This document shows, piece by piece, positions 24,933 through 32,489 of a DNA stretch of 64,000 nucleotides. The DNA comes from an uncultured Clostridia bacterium. Lineage in GTDB: Bacteria > Bacillota > Clostridia > UBA1381. Within the stretch, counting starts at the first letter, position 1. Each line of letters begins with the position of its first letter. Location: contig CAKSOE010000007.1 in assembly GCA_934476675.1 (NCBI GenBank), positions 1-64,000 on the forward strand, written 5' to 3'. Below the pieces are notes generated by a model, which was given only the letters and a program-made list of their open reading frames with translations, was not told the origin of the DNA and did no database searches. The translations under genes were made by a program, and so were the position numbers.

Positions 24933-24961
24933 ATAATAGCACATATATTCCGTATTTGCAA
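24933..24961 (-). promoter_or_regulatory. possible gatCAB-aspS promoter
   Basis: Minus-strand TTGCAA (24956-24961) and TATTAT (24933-24938) with a 17-base spacer. The -35 is a partial match only. Confidence 0.45.
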
Positions 24962-25039
24962 GTAAAATTTATATTTTTGTTAAATTTTCACACACAGATA
25001 CAGTCAATTTAACTGCCGACTATAGAAATCGGTAATATT

Positions 25040-25225
25040 TTAGTGCATCATATCCATTGCCGTGTCGATAACGCCGCCGATGCTTTTAAAAACACCCTCA
25101 GTCTTTTTTGCAATCTTTTTTCTCTGCCTGTCCGAAACAGGGTCTGTCATCATCGTTACGGCAGCGCCCACAACCATTCCGGTTGCAACGCCCTTGAAAA
25201 ATCCGGGGCTTGTAAAAGTGTTCAT
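25040..25225 (-). CDS. YtxH-like small protein
   Basis: The 61-residue protein has one short hydrophobic helix (FFKGVATGMVVGAAVTMMTDP) followed by a basic segment DRQRKKIAKKTEGVFKSIGGVI. This pattern is usual for YtxH-type small membrane proteins. The ATG at 25225 is chosen because GAGGAGG lies eight bases upstream; an ATG eight codons further upstream lacks an RBS. It is probably monocistronic. Function unknown. Confidence 0.7.
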   Translation of the reverse strand: MNTFTSPGFFKGVATGMVVGAAVTMMTDPVSDRQRKKIAKKTEGVFKSIGGVIDTAMDMMH

Positions 25226-25335
25226 GTGTCCTGCCTCCTCTTTGAACATTAAGGCATCCGCATTTTTTATGATAACGAATGTCTTTTCTTATTATTCGGC
25301 AAAAAAAGAACAAATAACCGTAGAAATTTATAGTA

Positions 25336-26874
25336 TTAAATAAGCGGAGCGACGGGGCGCAAAATTCTTCCGATAAATTTCGTATACATCGGATAGCGTT
25401 TATATGTATCCGTTGTAACAGGCGTACAGACTTCGAGCGTATTTTGGTAATCGCTTTCTATTTCAAGTATTTCGGGAACTTCATACATATATGCGGCACA
25501 TTCATAATGAAGATACATACTTCTGAAATCAAAATTGACCGTTCCCACTGCTGCGCGGAGGTCATCGCTTACCAATAGCTTGGCATGATTAAAGCCCGGT
25601 GTGTATTCGTATATTTTTATACCTGCCTTTATAAGTTCGGGATAGTACGAATGTGCAAGCCAGAAAGCTGTTTTTTTGTCGGGAGTATGTGGCATGATGA
25701 TTTTTACGTCCACGCCGCGCTGTGCCGCAAATTTTAACGCTTCAAACATTTCGTTGTCTATTGCAAGATACGGAGTCATAATATGACAGTATCTTGCCGC
25801 CGAATTTATTATATAAATATATACCTGTTTGCCGACGTATTCGCTGTCGAGCGGACTGTCACCGTACGGAATAACTATTCCGTCCGACTGCATAGGATTT
25901 TTTGACGCTTCACATATATATTTTCCGGGGTCGTAATCCATAGTGTCGGAGCTCATATTCCACATTTCAAGGAACATTGCCGTAAATCCGGCAGCAGCAT
26001 CACCCGTAACCTTTACGCCGACATCTTTCCAGTGCCCGAAACGTTCAATGTAATTTGCATATTCGTCGGCAAGGTTGATGCCGCCGGTAAAAGCTGTTTT
26101 TCCGTCTATAACCATTATTTTCCTGTGGTCGCGGTTGTTCTGATAAGTCGACAAAAGCGGCTGAATGGGGGAAAATATCCAGCTTTTTATGCCAAAGCTT
26201 CTCAATTCGCTTACATAGCCCTTTGGCAGAGTTGTAAGACAGCCCATTCCGTCAAACAAAACTCTTACCTCTACGCCCTCGTTTACCTTTTTTTTGAGTA
26301 TGCTGAGAATTTCCGGCCATACCCTGCCGGAACGGTTAATAATGAAAAATTCTATAAAAATAAACTGTTTTGCGGTTTTCAGTTCCTCAATCATTGCCGG
26401 AATCATCGTATCGCCGAGGGAATAATATTTTACCGATGTGTTCTTGTATGCCGGAGAACCGCCGTATGCGGAAAGATAATTGATAAGTCCGGCTTCGGCA
26501 GGGCTGCTGCTTTTAACTGAATCAAGTATATCCTTATCCTGCTTCATGTACGGAGCCGTTATTTTGCGGATTGCCTTTTGAGCGGTGGCAAGTCCGGAGG
26601 TCATAATATCGGTGTGAAGATAAATATACAAAAGTGCGCCGAACACCGGAATTATCGCAATAAGAAGCGTCCACGTCAGCTTAAATGTCGGTTCGTCGCC
26701 GCGGTTTATCTCGACAATAATAAGAATTGCGCTCAACAAAGAAGTCGCACCGAACAGATATACATTATACTCGCTAAGCCATATTGCACCGAGAGACAGA
26801 ACAAACAGCTGAAAAATCAGCATTAAAAATGCAAAAAACTTATTTGAATATATAAGTCTTGCAAGTCTTTTCAT
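25336..26874 (-). CDS. cls: cardiolipin synthase
   Basis: The 512-residue protein begins with two to three N-terminal membrane helices and carries two phospholipase-D HKD motifs: HRKIMVIDGKTAFTGG (mid-protein) and HAKLLVSDDLRAAVGTVNFD (near the C-terminus). Together these define bacterial cardiolipin synthase, which joins two phosphatidylglycerols at the membrane. It starts three bases after the stop of the DUF5662 gene, so the two are probably cotranscribed. Confidence 0.93.
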   Translation of the reverse strand: MKRLARLIYSNKFFAFLMLIFQLFVLSLGAIWLSEYNVYLFGATSLLSAILIIVEINRGDEPTFKLTWTLLIAIIPVFGALLYIYLHTDIMTSGLATAQKAIRKITAPYMKQDKDILDSVKSSSPAEAGLINYLSAYGGSPAYKNTSVKYYSLGDTMIPAMIEELKTAKQFIFIEFFIINRSGRVWPEILSILKKKVNEGVEVRVLFDGMGCLTTLPKGYVSELRSFGIKSWIFSPIQPLLSTYQNNRDHRKIMVIDGKTAFTGGINLADEYANYIERFGHWKDVGVKVTGDAAAGFTAMFLEMWNMSSDTMDYDPGKYICEASKNPMQSDGIVIPYGDSPLDSEYVGKQVYIYIINSAARYCHIMTPYLAIDNEMFEALKFAAQRGVDVKIIMPHTPDKKTAFWLAHSYYPELIKAGIKIYEYTPGFNHAKLLVSDDLRAAVGTVNFDFRSMYLHYECAAYMYEVPEILEIESDYQNTLEVCTPVTTDTYKRYPMYTKFIGRILRPVAPLI

Positions 26875-26877
26875 GGA

Positions 26878-27408
26878 TTAATAATCTCCTTTCACGTTTC
26901 TTATGTGTTTAAAGGTTTTATCTTCGCCGTATTGACTGAGCATTTCGCACCAGCTTTCGAGCAATGCGGCAGTTTCGGGGTGCATGATGTTTTTTGCGTT
27001 GCCGTTACGAAAATAGTCTATCGGATTGTTGTCCGTATAGTTTACACCCAGATATATTTTTCCTGCGGCAACTCTGTCACAAAACATTTCTTTTACGTAT
27101 TTCAATGGCATTTTAACAGCCTCGATACGCTTGGTGCGCGGATTGTAATCTGTCCAGTATTCAAAATGATGCTTATTTCTGCCTTTGTGATGCATCCATG
27201 CGTTTGAATAGCCGCATTCGGCACGCGCAGCCTCTGCCGGACTGCGATAACCCTGATAGTATTTTGCGCCTTCGATAAATTCGGCAAGACTGTATTTGGA
27301 TAAATCATGCCGCAGTCCCTGCAGCGGAATTCCGGCTTTAAAGCAGTGTTCTATAACCCTGTGCCTGTGTTTTGTTATAGTTTGAAAGTGTTTTATAATA
27401 TGCAGCAT
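26878..27408 (-). CDS. DUF5662 family protein
   Basis: The 176-residue protein begins MLHIIKHFQTITKHRHRV and has the conserved histidine-rich segments GLRHDLSKYSLAEF and AWMHHKGRNKHHFEYW typical of DUF5662 proteins. The spaced His/Asp residues suggest an HD-like metal site, but no activity is established. RBS AAGGAAG. It lies immediately before cls and could be cotranscribed with it. Confidence 0.8.
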   Translation of the reverse strand: MLHIIKHFQTITKHRHRVIEHCFKAGIPLQGLRHDLSKYSLAEFIEGAKYYQGYRSPAEAARAECGYSNAWMHHKGRNKHHFEYWTDYNPRTKRIEAVKMPLKYVKEMFCDRVAAGKIYLGVNYTDNNPIDYFRNGNAKNIMHPETAALLESWCEMLSQYGEDKTFKHIRNVKGDY

Positions 27409-27489
27409 ATTTAATATCTTCCTTACTTTGTATATCGTATTATTATATCACGTTTTGCCGAAAAAAACAATACATCATTTGTTAATTTT

Positions 27490-27534
27490 GAAAAAAATAA
27501 GGCACCCCGAAACGTTTTATGCGTTTGGGGTGTC
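27490..27534 (-). terminator. terminator of the FprA-type flavoprotein gene
   Basis: Minus-strand stem GACACCCCAAACGC / GTTTCGGGGTGCC followed by TTATTTTTTT, immediately after the stop codon. Confidence 0.85.
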
Positions 27535-27539
27535 TGAAA

Positions 27540-28691
27540 TCAGCACATTTCTGCGGCAAGTGCATCAAGCTGACCGATATTGTCTGCATTGACAGCCGAC
27601 ATAATGCGGACATTGGTATCTGCAAATGTAATATCCTTACAGCCTTCAAGCATTTTCTGCATGGTTTTTGATGCAGTCGGCGCCCAGCTTCCGTTTTCGA
27701 TAAATCCGACTTTTCTGTTCCGGAAATTACGTTCCGTAAGGTGATTTATAAATTCTTTCATAAACGGGAAAATATCGGCGTTGTAGGTAGTTGTGGCAAG
27801 AACGAGTTTTCCGTAACGGAATGCGTCCTCAACCGCCTCTGCCATATCACAGCGTGCAAGATCGTTTACCGCAACCTTCGGACAGCCTTTTTCACGCAGT
27901 TTTTCGGCAAGCAGTTCGGCGGCTTTTTTTGTGTTGCCGTAAACTGAGGTGTATGCAATCATTACACCGTCTGTTTCCACACCGTATGATGACCAGGTAT
28001 CGTAAAGACCAAGGTAGTAGCCGAGGTTTTCGCAAAGAACAGGGCCGTGCAGAGGACAGATTATCTGAATATCCAATGCCGAAGCCTTTTTCAGCAGAGT
28101 CTGCACCTGCGCACCGTATTTTCCGACAATACCGAAGTAATATCGGCGTGCCTCACACGCCCAGTCCTCGTCAGCGTCAAGTGCGCCGAATTTTCCGAAT
28201 CCGTCGGCAGAAAAAAGAACTTTGTCAATATTGTCGTATGTTACGATAACCTCGGGCCAGTGCACCATGGGAGCGGTGATAAAAGTGAGCGTATGTTTAC
28301 CGAGATTCAAAGTATCTCTTTCGCCTACAACAATGCGCCTGTCCGAAAAATCAGTACCGAAGAAATTCATCATCATGGTAAAGGCCTTTGCGGAGGCAAC
28401 AATTTTTGCATCTTTGTAAATTTCGGCAAATTCCGCAATGTTGGCAGAGTGATCCGGTTCCATGTGCTGTACAATCAGATAATCCGGTGTACGTCCGTCA
28501 AGCGCCGATTCAAGGTTTTTAAGCCATTCTTCTTTAAAATTTGCGTCTACTGTGTCCATAACGGCAATTTTTTCATCAATAACGGCGTATGAATTGTAAG
28601 CCATGCCGTTTTCGACAATATATTGTCCTTCAAATAAATCAATATCGCGGTCGTTTACTCCGATGTATTTAATATCTTTTGTAATTTCCAT
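27540..28691 (-). CDS. FprA-family A-type flavoprotein (O2/NO reductase)
   Basis: The 383-residue protein joins a metallo-beta-lactamase-like domain to a flavodoxin domain. The diiron ligands are visible as H76-x-E78-x-D80-H81 in HMEPDH, with further His/Asp in MVHWPEV, LFSADGFG and PLHGPVL. The flavodoxin FMN loop is SVYGNTKKAA near residue 255. Such enzymes reduce O2 or NO in anaerobes, using electrons from rubredoxin or F420. Nearby genes encode a ferredoxin-like protein and a Crp/Fnr regulator, consistent with oxidative or nitrosative defence. RBS AAGGAG. Confidence 0.93.
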   Translation of the reverse strand: MEITKDIKYIGVNDRDIDLFEGQYIVENGMAYNSYAVIDEKIAVMDTVDANFKEEWLKNLESALDGRTPDYLIVQHMEPDHSANIAEFAEIYKDAKIVASAKAFTMMMNFFGTDFSDRRIVVGERDTLNLGKHTLTFITAPMVHWPEVIVTYDNIDKVLFSADGFGKFGALDADEDWACEARRYYFGIVGKYGAQVQTLLKKASALDIQIICPLHGPVLCENLGYYLGLYDTWSSYGVETDGVMIAYTSVYGNTKKAAELLAEKLREKGCPKVAVNDLARCDMAEAVEDAFRYGKLVLATTTYNADIFPFMKEFINHLTERNFRNRKVGFIENGSWAPTASKTMQKMLEGCKDITFADTNVRIMSAVNADNIGQLDALAAEMC

Positions 28692-28742
28692 TTTGTTTAT
28701 CTCCTTTATTTATGGTTTGATTATATTCTACACCATTTTCGA

Positions 28743-29435
28743 TTAATTATCAAGTATTTTTCCGTCGGTGGATATAATTACTACATTCCACGGCAGAAAT
28801 TTTCCGCTTGCCTGCAATGCGTTTTTCACTGCGGCTTCAATACCTCCGCAGCAAGGAACCTCCATTCTTACAACGGTAACGCTCTTTATATCGTTATTGG
28901 CTATAATTTGTGTAAGCTTTTCGGCATAGTCTGTGTTGTCGAGCTTTGGGCAGCCGATTAATGTTATTCTGCCGCGGATAAAATCGTTGTGCATATTTCC
29001 GTATGCGTATGCGGTACAATCGGCGGCAATGAGAAGCTTTGCACCGTCATAGTACGGGGCGTTTACGGGCGCAAGCTTAATTTGTACCGGCCATTGCTGT
29101 AATTGGCTTGATATTGCGGCTGTCGGAACGGCAGTATCCCTTTTGATTGATTTTGAATTAGTTCCCGGGCAACCGCAGGGAAGAGGATTTACTTGGTTTT
29201 TGAGCTTGTTTTTTAAAACGGCTGCTTCGTCATAAGCCGGGGCCTCGCGTTCTTCAAATGAAATCGCATTTGTAGGACAGGCAGGCAGACAATCCCCCAA
29301 GCCGTCGCAGTAGTCCTCACGACCGAGTTTTGCTTTACCGTTAACCATAATAATGGCGTTTTCGTGGCAGGCGCTTGCACAAGCGCCGCAGCCGTTGCAT
29401 TTTTCTTCATCGATTTTTATAATTCTTCTTATCAT
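28743..29435 (-). CDS. 4Fe-4S dicluster ferredoxin-like protein
   Basis: The 230-residue protein has an N-terminal pair of cluster motifs (CNGCGACASACHENA and CDGLGDCLPACPTNA) over about residues 12-60. A second conserved domain contains PCGCPGTN, KLLIAADCTAYAYG and EVPCCGGIEAAV, so it carries extra cysteines for further metal or redox chemistry. The ATG at 29435 has GGAAGGAG eight bases upstream. It is divergent from a Crp/Fnr regulator; in Clostridia this pair is common and the regulator probably controls it. The exact substrate is unknown. Confidence 0.87.
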   Translation of the reverse strand: MIRRIIKIDEEKCNGCGACASACHENAIIMVNGKAKLGREDYCDGLGDCLPACPTNAISFEEREAPAYDEAAVLKNKLKNQVNPLPCGCPGTNSKSIKRDTAVPTAAISSQLQQWPVQIKLAPVNAPYYDGAKLLIAADCTAYAYGNMHNDFIRGRITLIGCPKLDNTDYAEKLTQIIANNDIKSVTVVRMEVPCCGGIEAAVKNALQASGKFLPWNVVIISTDGKILDN

Positions 29436-29489
29436 ATATAAAACTCCTTCCCTAAATTTAGTTACTTTATCAAAAAATACAGTATATTC

Positions 29490-29518
29490 TTGACTTTTCA
29501 CAGCCATTATACTATACT
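29490..29518 (+). promoter_or_regulatory. promoter of the Crp/Fnr gene
   Basis: TTGACT (29490-29495) and TATACT (29513-29518) with a 17-base spacer; predicted start near 29525. Confidence 0.7.
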
Positions 29519-29532
29519 GTAACATAAAAGTA

Positions 29533-29548
29533 TGTTGGAAATCCAACA
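29533..29548 (+). promoter_or_regulatory. palindromic operator in the crp/fnr leader
   Basis: TGTTGGA-AA-TCCAACA is a perfect 7-base inverted repeat located just after the predicted transcription start and just before the RBS. It is a candidate autoregulatory site for the adjacent Crp/Fnr protein. Confidence 0.6.
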
Positions 29549-29560
29549 AGGAGATTAATT

Positions 29561-30220
29561 ATGAAAGAATATATTGGTTTTATAGAGAAATGTCCGTTGT
29601 TTTCGGGAATTGCAGAAGACGATTTGCTGAAAATGTTAGATTGTATGGAGGCGGTTGTAAAAGGTTACAAAAGAAATGAATTTATTTTTCGGGCAGGAGA
29701 AAAAGCAGGCAGGATAGGGGTAGCGCTCAGCGGTACAATACAGATTATACGCGAGGACTATAACGGTAATTGCAGTATTAATTCCGTAATAGCGGCGCCC
29801 GGGATTTTTGCGGAGGCTTTTGCCTGTACGGGCAAAAAGAAATTCCCCGTAAGTGCGGTGGCGCGTGAGAAATGTACGGTTTTGTTTTTGGATTACGGCA
29901 AAATGGAAAAGGTGTGTACTGATGGGAGTTCATTTAAAGTTATAAGCAATCTTTTGAATATTGTGGCAAACAAAAATGTAACGCTTGATAAAAAAATCGA
30001 AGTGCTGTCAAAACGTACAACGCGCGAAAAAATCATGACATATTTATTTTCTGAAGCGAGCAGTCATGGGAGCAGCAGTTTTACGATACCGTACAATCGG
30101 CAGGAGTTGGCGGATTTTCTATGTGTTGAGAGAAGTGCAATGTCGGCGGAGATAAGTAAATTGTGTCGCGAAAAGGTGATTGAAACGAAAAAAAGCAGCT
30201 TTCGGCTCCTCGAAAAATAA
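29561..30220 (+). CDS. Crp/Fnr-family transcriptional regulator
   Basis: The 219-residue protein has an N-terminal cyclic-nucleotide-binding-type beta barrel (CPLFSGIAEDDLLKML, FRAGEKAGRIGVALSGTIQII) and a C-terminal winged HTH (YNRQELADFLCVERSAMSAEISKL). Cysteines occur at the N-terminus and in the barrel, but there is no clear Fnr-type four-Cys cluster motif, so the signal is uncertain. It is divergent from the ferredoxin-like gene and near an FprA flavoprotein, which suggests a redox or NO/O2 response. A perfect palindrome in its own leader suggests autoregulation. RBS AAGGAG. Confidence 0.92.
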   Translation: MKEYIGFIEKCPLFSGIAEDDLLKMLDCMEAVVKGYKRNEFIFRAGEKAGRIGVALSGTIQIIREDYNGNCSINSVIAAPGIFAEAFACTGKKKFPVSAVAREKCTVLFLDYGKMEKVCTDGSSFKVISNLLNIVANKNVTLDKKIEVLSKRTTREKIMTYLFSEASSHGSSSFTIPYNRQELADFLCVERSAMSAEISKLCREKVIETKKSSFRLLEK

Positions 30221-30258
30221 TTTTTCGAAAAAAAAATCATTTTTTTCGAAAAAAACTA

Positions 30259-30287
30259 TTGACAAACATATAAAATTGTGGTATTAT
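30259..30287 (+). promoter_or_regulatory. promoter of tRNA-Lys
   Basis: TTGACA (30259-30264) and TATTAT (30282-30287) with a 17-base spacer, 30 bases before the tRNA. Confidence 0.85.
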
Positions 30288-30316
30288 ATTTCTTGTGTTC
30301 AGCGCAAGAGATAAAT

Positions 30317-30392
30317 GCGCTATTAGCTCAGTTGGTAGAGCACCTGACTCTTAATCAGGGTGTCCGGGGTTCGAGCCCCCGATGGCGTACCA
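30317..30392 (+). tRNA. tRNA-Lys(CTT)
   Basis: The 76-base cloverleaf ends in an encoded CCA. The anticodon loop CTCTTAA between CCTGA and TCAGG gives anticodon CTT. The T arm is GGGGTTCGAGCCCC. It has its own promoter and terminator. Confidence 0.95.
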
Positions 30393-30406
30393 TAACAATA
30401 TTAAAC

Positions 30407-30446
30407 AAAACCTCCGAGTGTTTTATTACCTCGGGGGTTTTGCTTT
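30407..30446 (+). terminator. terminator after tRNA-Lys
   Basis: Stem AACCTCCGAG / CTCGGGGGTT with a T-rich tail, 15 bases after the tRNA. The A+T-rich integrated element begins after it. Confidence 0.8.
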
Positions 30447-30497
30447 GTCTGCATTTTTATTACAAAGGTATTAATTATTTTAGCAATTCAAACATTA

Positions 30498-30536
30498 AAG
30501 CGAGCAGTTTGTGTATCACGTACACGCTGCCCGCTT
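30498..30536. repeat. interrupted inverted repeat near left element edge
   Basis: AAGCG, GCAG and GTGTA segments pair with TACAC, CTGC and CGCTT around a five-base loop. It may be a terminator or a site belonging to the element end. Confidence 0.5.
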
Positions 30537-30544
30537 ATTTATTC

Positions 30545-30574
30545 GTCACAATATATCCCTCTATATATTGTGAC
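30545..30574. repeat. perfect inverted repeat near left element edge
   Basis: GTCACAATATAT and its exact complement flank CCCTCT. It lies 30 bases past the stop of the leftward gene at 30605, so a terminator is possible; a recombinase site is the other option. Confidence 0.6.
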
Positions 30575-30604
30575 AGCAATAATATATTTTAACACATAAT
30601 CGAC

Positions 30605-31546
30605 CTATTCATCATCGGAACGAATTTCTTTATTATGCCTGTTTTTGGGGTGTCTTTTTAAATAATCACGAAAATCATTTATTTCTTCGATGTTTTCCCT
30701 TTTAGAATATGCTGGATTATAGCCATAATCTAATAACCTTCTAATATATCTATCCTTTAATTTTAGCATTTGATTGTATTCGTACTCTAAACTGCCACTA
30801 TATTTGCAAGTGTACGCATTGTTTTCTGTCTCATTGTCTTTGATAGGCTCTTCTTTTGAAGTTTCTTCTCCCTTTAATATTCTAATCCTTTTTTTTGCTT
30901 TTTTTATACTTTGTTTTAAATGGTTAATGTGGTCATTTTGTTGATTAATGTAATCATTTTGTTGGCTAATGCGGTCATTCTGTTGACGGATTGTTTTGTT
31001 TAACTCATAAATTTTGTCATCACGCTGTTCAAGCAAATTATTTTGTTGCTCGACATATTCATGAAGTCCGCATATTTTTTTATCTTGTGTAAGTAGTTTG
31101 GTTTCACTTTCCTCTTTATTATGCACATACTTATTTTCTTTGAGTTTATGTTTAACACATGCAAAATTAGAACAAATCAGAAAAACTTCATATCTGCCTA
31201 TTTCAGTTATCCATGAATATTTTTCAAAATTATCAAATATAGGCAATAAGGCTTCCCATATTCCGCAACTGCGCCATCTATTAAACTTTCGGCGTAAAGA
31301 ATTAATATTAACTTTATTACATTCAGTAAAATCTTCTGAGTTATTCAGAATATAGATATTCTTTATTCCGTCATTTTCAAGCTTTCGCCAATGCAGCTGT
31401 GAATGATATGCTTGTTTCTCATGCAATAAATATAAAACTGCATTTATTAGCAATAGTTTTTCTTCGGTTTTGTTATTGTTATCTTCTGGCAACACTCTTG
31501 TGATTTGTTCCCATATTTCATCTTCAAAATTTACGTATTTGTACAT
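30605..31546 (-). CDS. transposase-N-terminal-like (DUF4096) domain fused to a coiled coil
   Basis: The first ~120 of 313 residues resemble the N-terminal helical DNA-binding domain of IS4/IS5-type transposases: FEDEIWEQITRVLP at the start and RRKFNRWRSCGIWEALLPIF near residue 95. No DDE catalytic domain follows. Instead the middle is a strong coiled coil with a seven-residue repeat QQNDxI (about residues 165-205), then a basic stretch KKAKKRIRILKG and an acidic/basic tail. It may therefore be a domesticated DNA-binding protein rather than a transposase. ATG at 31546 is chosen because GAGGTG lies nine bases upstream. It has its own promoter on the minus strand. Confidence 0.72.
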   Translation of the reverse strand: MYKYVNFEDEIWEQITRVLPEDNNNKTEEKLLLINAVLYLLHEKQAYHSQLHWRKLENDGIKNIYILNNSEDFTECNKVNINSLRRKFNRWRSCGIWEALLPIFDNFEKYSWITEIGRYEVFLICSNFACVKHKLKENKYVHNKEESETKLLTQDKKICGLHEYVEQQNNLLEQRDDKIYELNKTIRQQNDRISQQNDYINQQNDHINHLKQSIKKAKKRIRILKGEETSKEEPIKDNETENNAYTCKYSGSLEYEYNQMLKLKDRYIRRLLDYGYNPAYSKRENIEEINDFRDYLKRHPKNRHNKEIRSDDE

Positions 31547-31567
31547 TGACTTTATCACCTCAATGCA

Positions 31568-31596
31568 AGTATACCTCATATATAATCAAAAGTCAA
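31568..31596 (-). promoter_or_regulatory. promoter of the coiled-coil gene
   Basis: Minus-strand TTGACT (31591-31596) and TATACT (31568-31573) with a 17-base spacer. Confidence 0.7.
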
Positions 31597-31744
31597 GACG
31601 TGTCCTATTTCAAATTCAATTTTTAAAAAAACCAATCCACCTAAAAAACATTTAGATATTACCTCTGGGAGTTAAAAACTCACCAATGTAAATACACGTG
31701 ATTTTCTCTCCCTAAAAAATAATTAACCCAAGGAGGTAGTACAA

Positions 31745-31876
31745 ATGTGTACAGAGGTAATTTTAAGTACCGCGCAAGCAAAACAAATAGCTTATGATTG
31801 GTACGACATCATTGTAAAAACTATAACAGAAGAAGGAGAGATTGAAAATGAAAAAACAGAAGCAAGTATTTTATAA
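31745..31876 (+). CDS. small hypothetical protein (43 aa)
   Basis: A 43-residue frame starts after a strong RBS (AAGGAGG). It begins MCTEVILSTAQAKQIAYDWY and ends ..EKTEASIL. The next gene starts within it at 31848 (29-base overlap in another frame), as expected for coupled translation. I do not recognise the family; it may be a small regulator or a leader ORF of the rep operon. Confidence 0.6.
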   Translation: MCTEVILSTAQAKQIAYDWYDIIVKTITEEGEIENEKTEASIL

Positions 31877-32489
31877 GAGGAGTTTAGTACAAATGGCAAG
31901 AAAAATGAACGCCAAAAGGAAATGCGAAATTGAGGAGCAGTTAAAAGAGTTACAACAAATTCCGTTACAGCGCCGTTCAAACGGTGAATACATACCATTT
32001 AACTGCGATGACTTCGAGTTAAGAGAATGGTGCGGTAAATTCAACCGCAAACTTCGTAGGTGCAAGGAAGTTATAGAACACCCTATAAACCCGATAATAC
32101 AAACGCATTTGTCGCAATACTATCCGTATAGCAAATCGGACAAGTTATTGTGCGAGTGGTGCAGAAATAAAAATAAAGAAGTTCGTGCTAAAAGCTGTTC
32201 AGAGCCTGCACTCAAGCCGATACTTATATCAGACGGTAAGTATAGGTCAACTGATGAAAACGACGCATTGCTTGTAAAGTGGTGTAATAAATATAACGAC
32301 AAATTGCAAAAAAGCAAGAGCTTTGTTGTAATGCACACAGGCAGTAATGCCCGTCAGCCCCTTTGGTGTAGTAACGGTTATTTCAGTTGTGACGTCAAAG
32401 AAAGCCTGTTATGGAAGTGGTGTATAAAGCGCAACGCTGAAATAAATAAATTATTAGCAGAAAGGAGTGCTTTAAATGACAGAACGTAA
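31848..32489 (+). CDS. four-repeat 'WC' motif protein
   Basis: The 213-residue basic protein contains four imperfect repeats of about 45-50 residues. Each centres on a Trp-Cys pair preceded by leucines and followed by a basic/Asn helix: ELREWCGKFNRKLRRCK, LLCEWCRNKNKEV, LLVKWCNKYNDKLQKSK and LLWKWCIKRNAEINK. Each repeat is preceded by a Tyr/Phe-containing turn (YIPFNC, YYPYSK, KYRST, GYFSC). I know no named family with this pattern. RBS AGAAGGAG precedes the ATG at 31848. It overlaps the HUH rep gene by 14 bases and is likely cotranslated, so it may help replication (inference). Confidence 0.7.
   Translation: MKKQKQVFYKRSLVQMARKMNAKRKCEIEEQLKELQQIPLQRRSNGEYIPFNCDDFELREWCGKFNRKLRRCKEVIEHPINPIIQTHLSQYYPYSKSDKLLCEWCRNKNKEVRAKSCSEPALKPILISDGKYRSTDENDALLVKWCNKYNDKLQKSKSFVVMHTGSNARQPLWCSNGYFSCDVKESLLWKWCIKRNAEINKLLAERSALNDRT

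Noticed and set aside
24846..25039. T-box riboswitch before gatC
   Set aside because: The predicted leader is too short and no T-box core sequence or specifier loop is visible.
30278..30592. 104-codon plus-strand frame
   Set aside because: It reads through tRNA-Lys and its terminator, so it cannot be a real gene.
30317..30600. Integration of the element into tRNA-Lys
   Set aside because: The tRNA and its terminator are intact, no repeat of its 3' end appears at the right edge, and the integrase is a serine type, which rarely targets tRNA genes.
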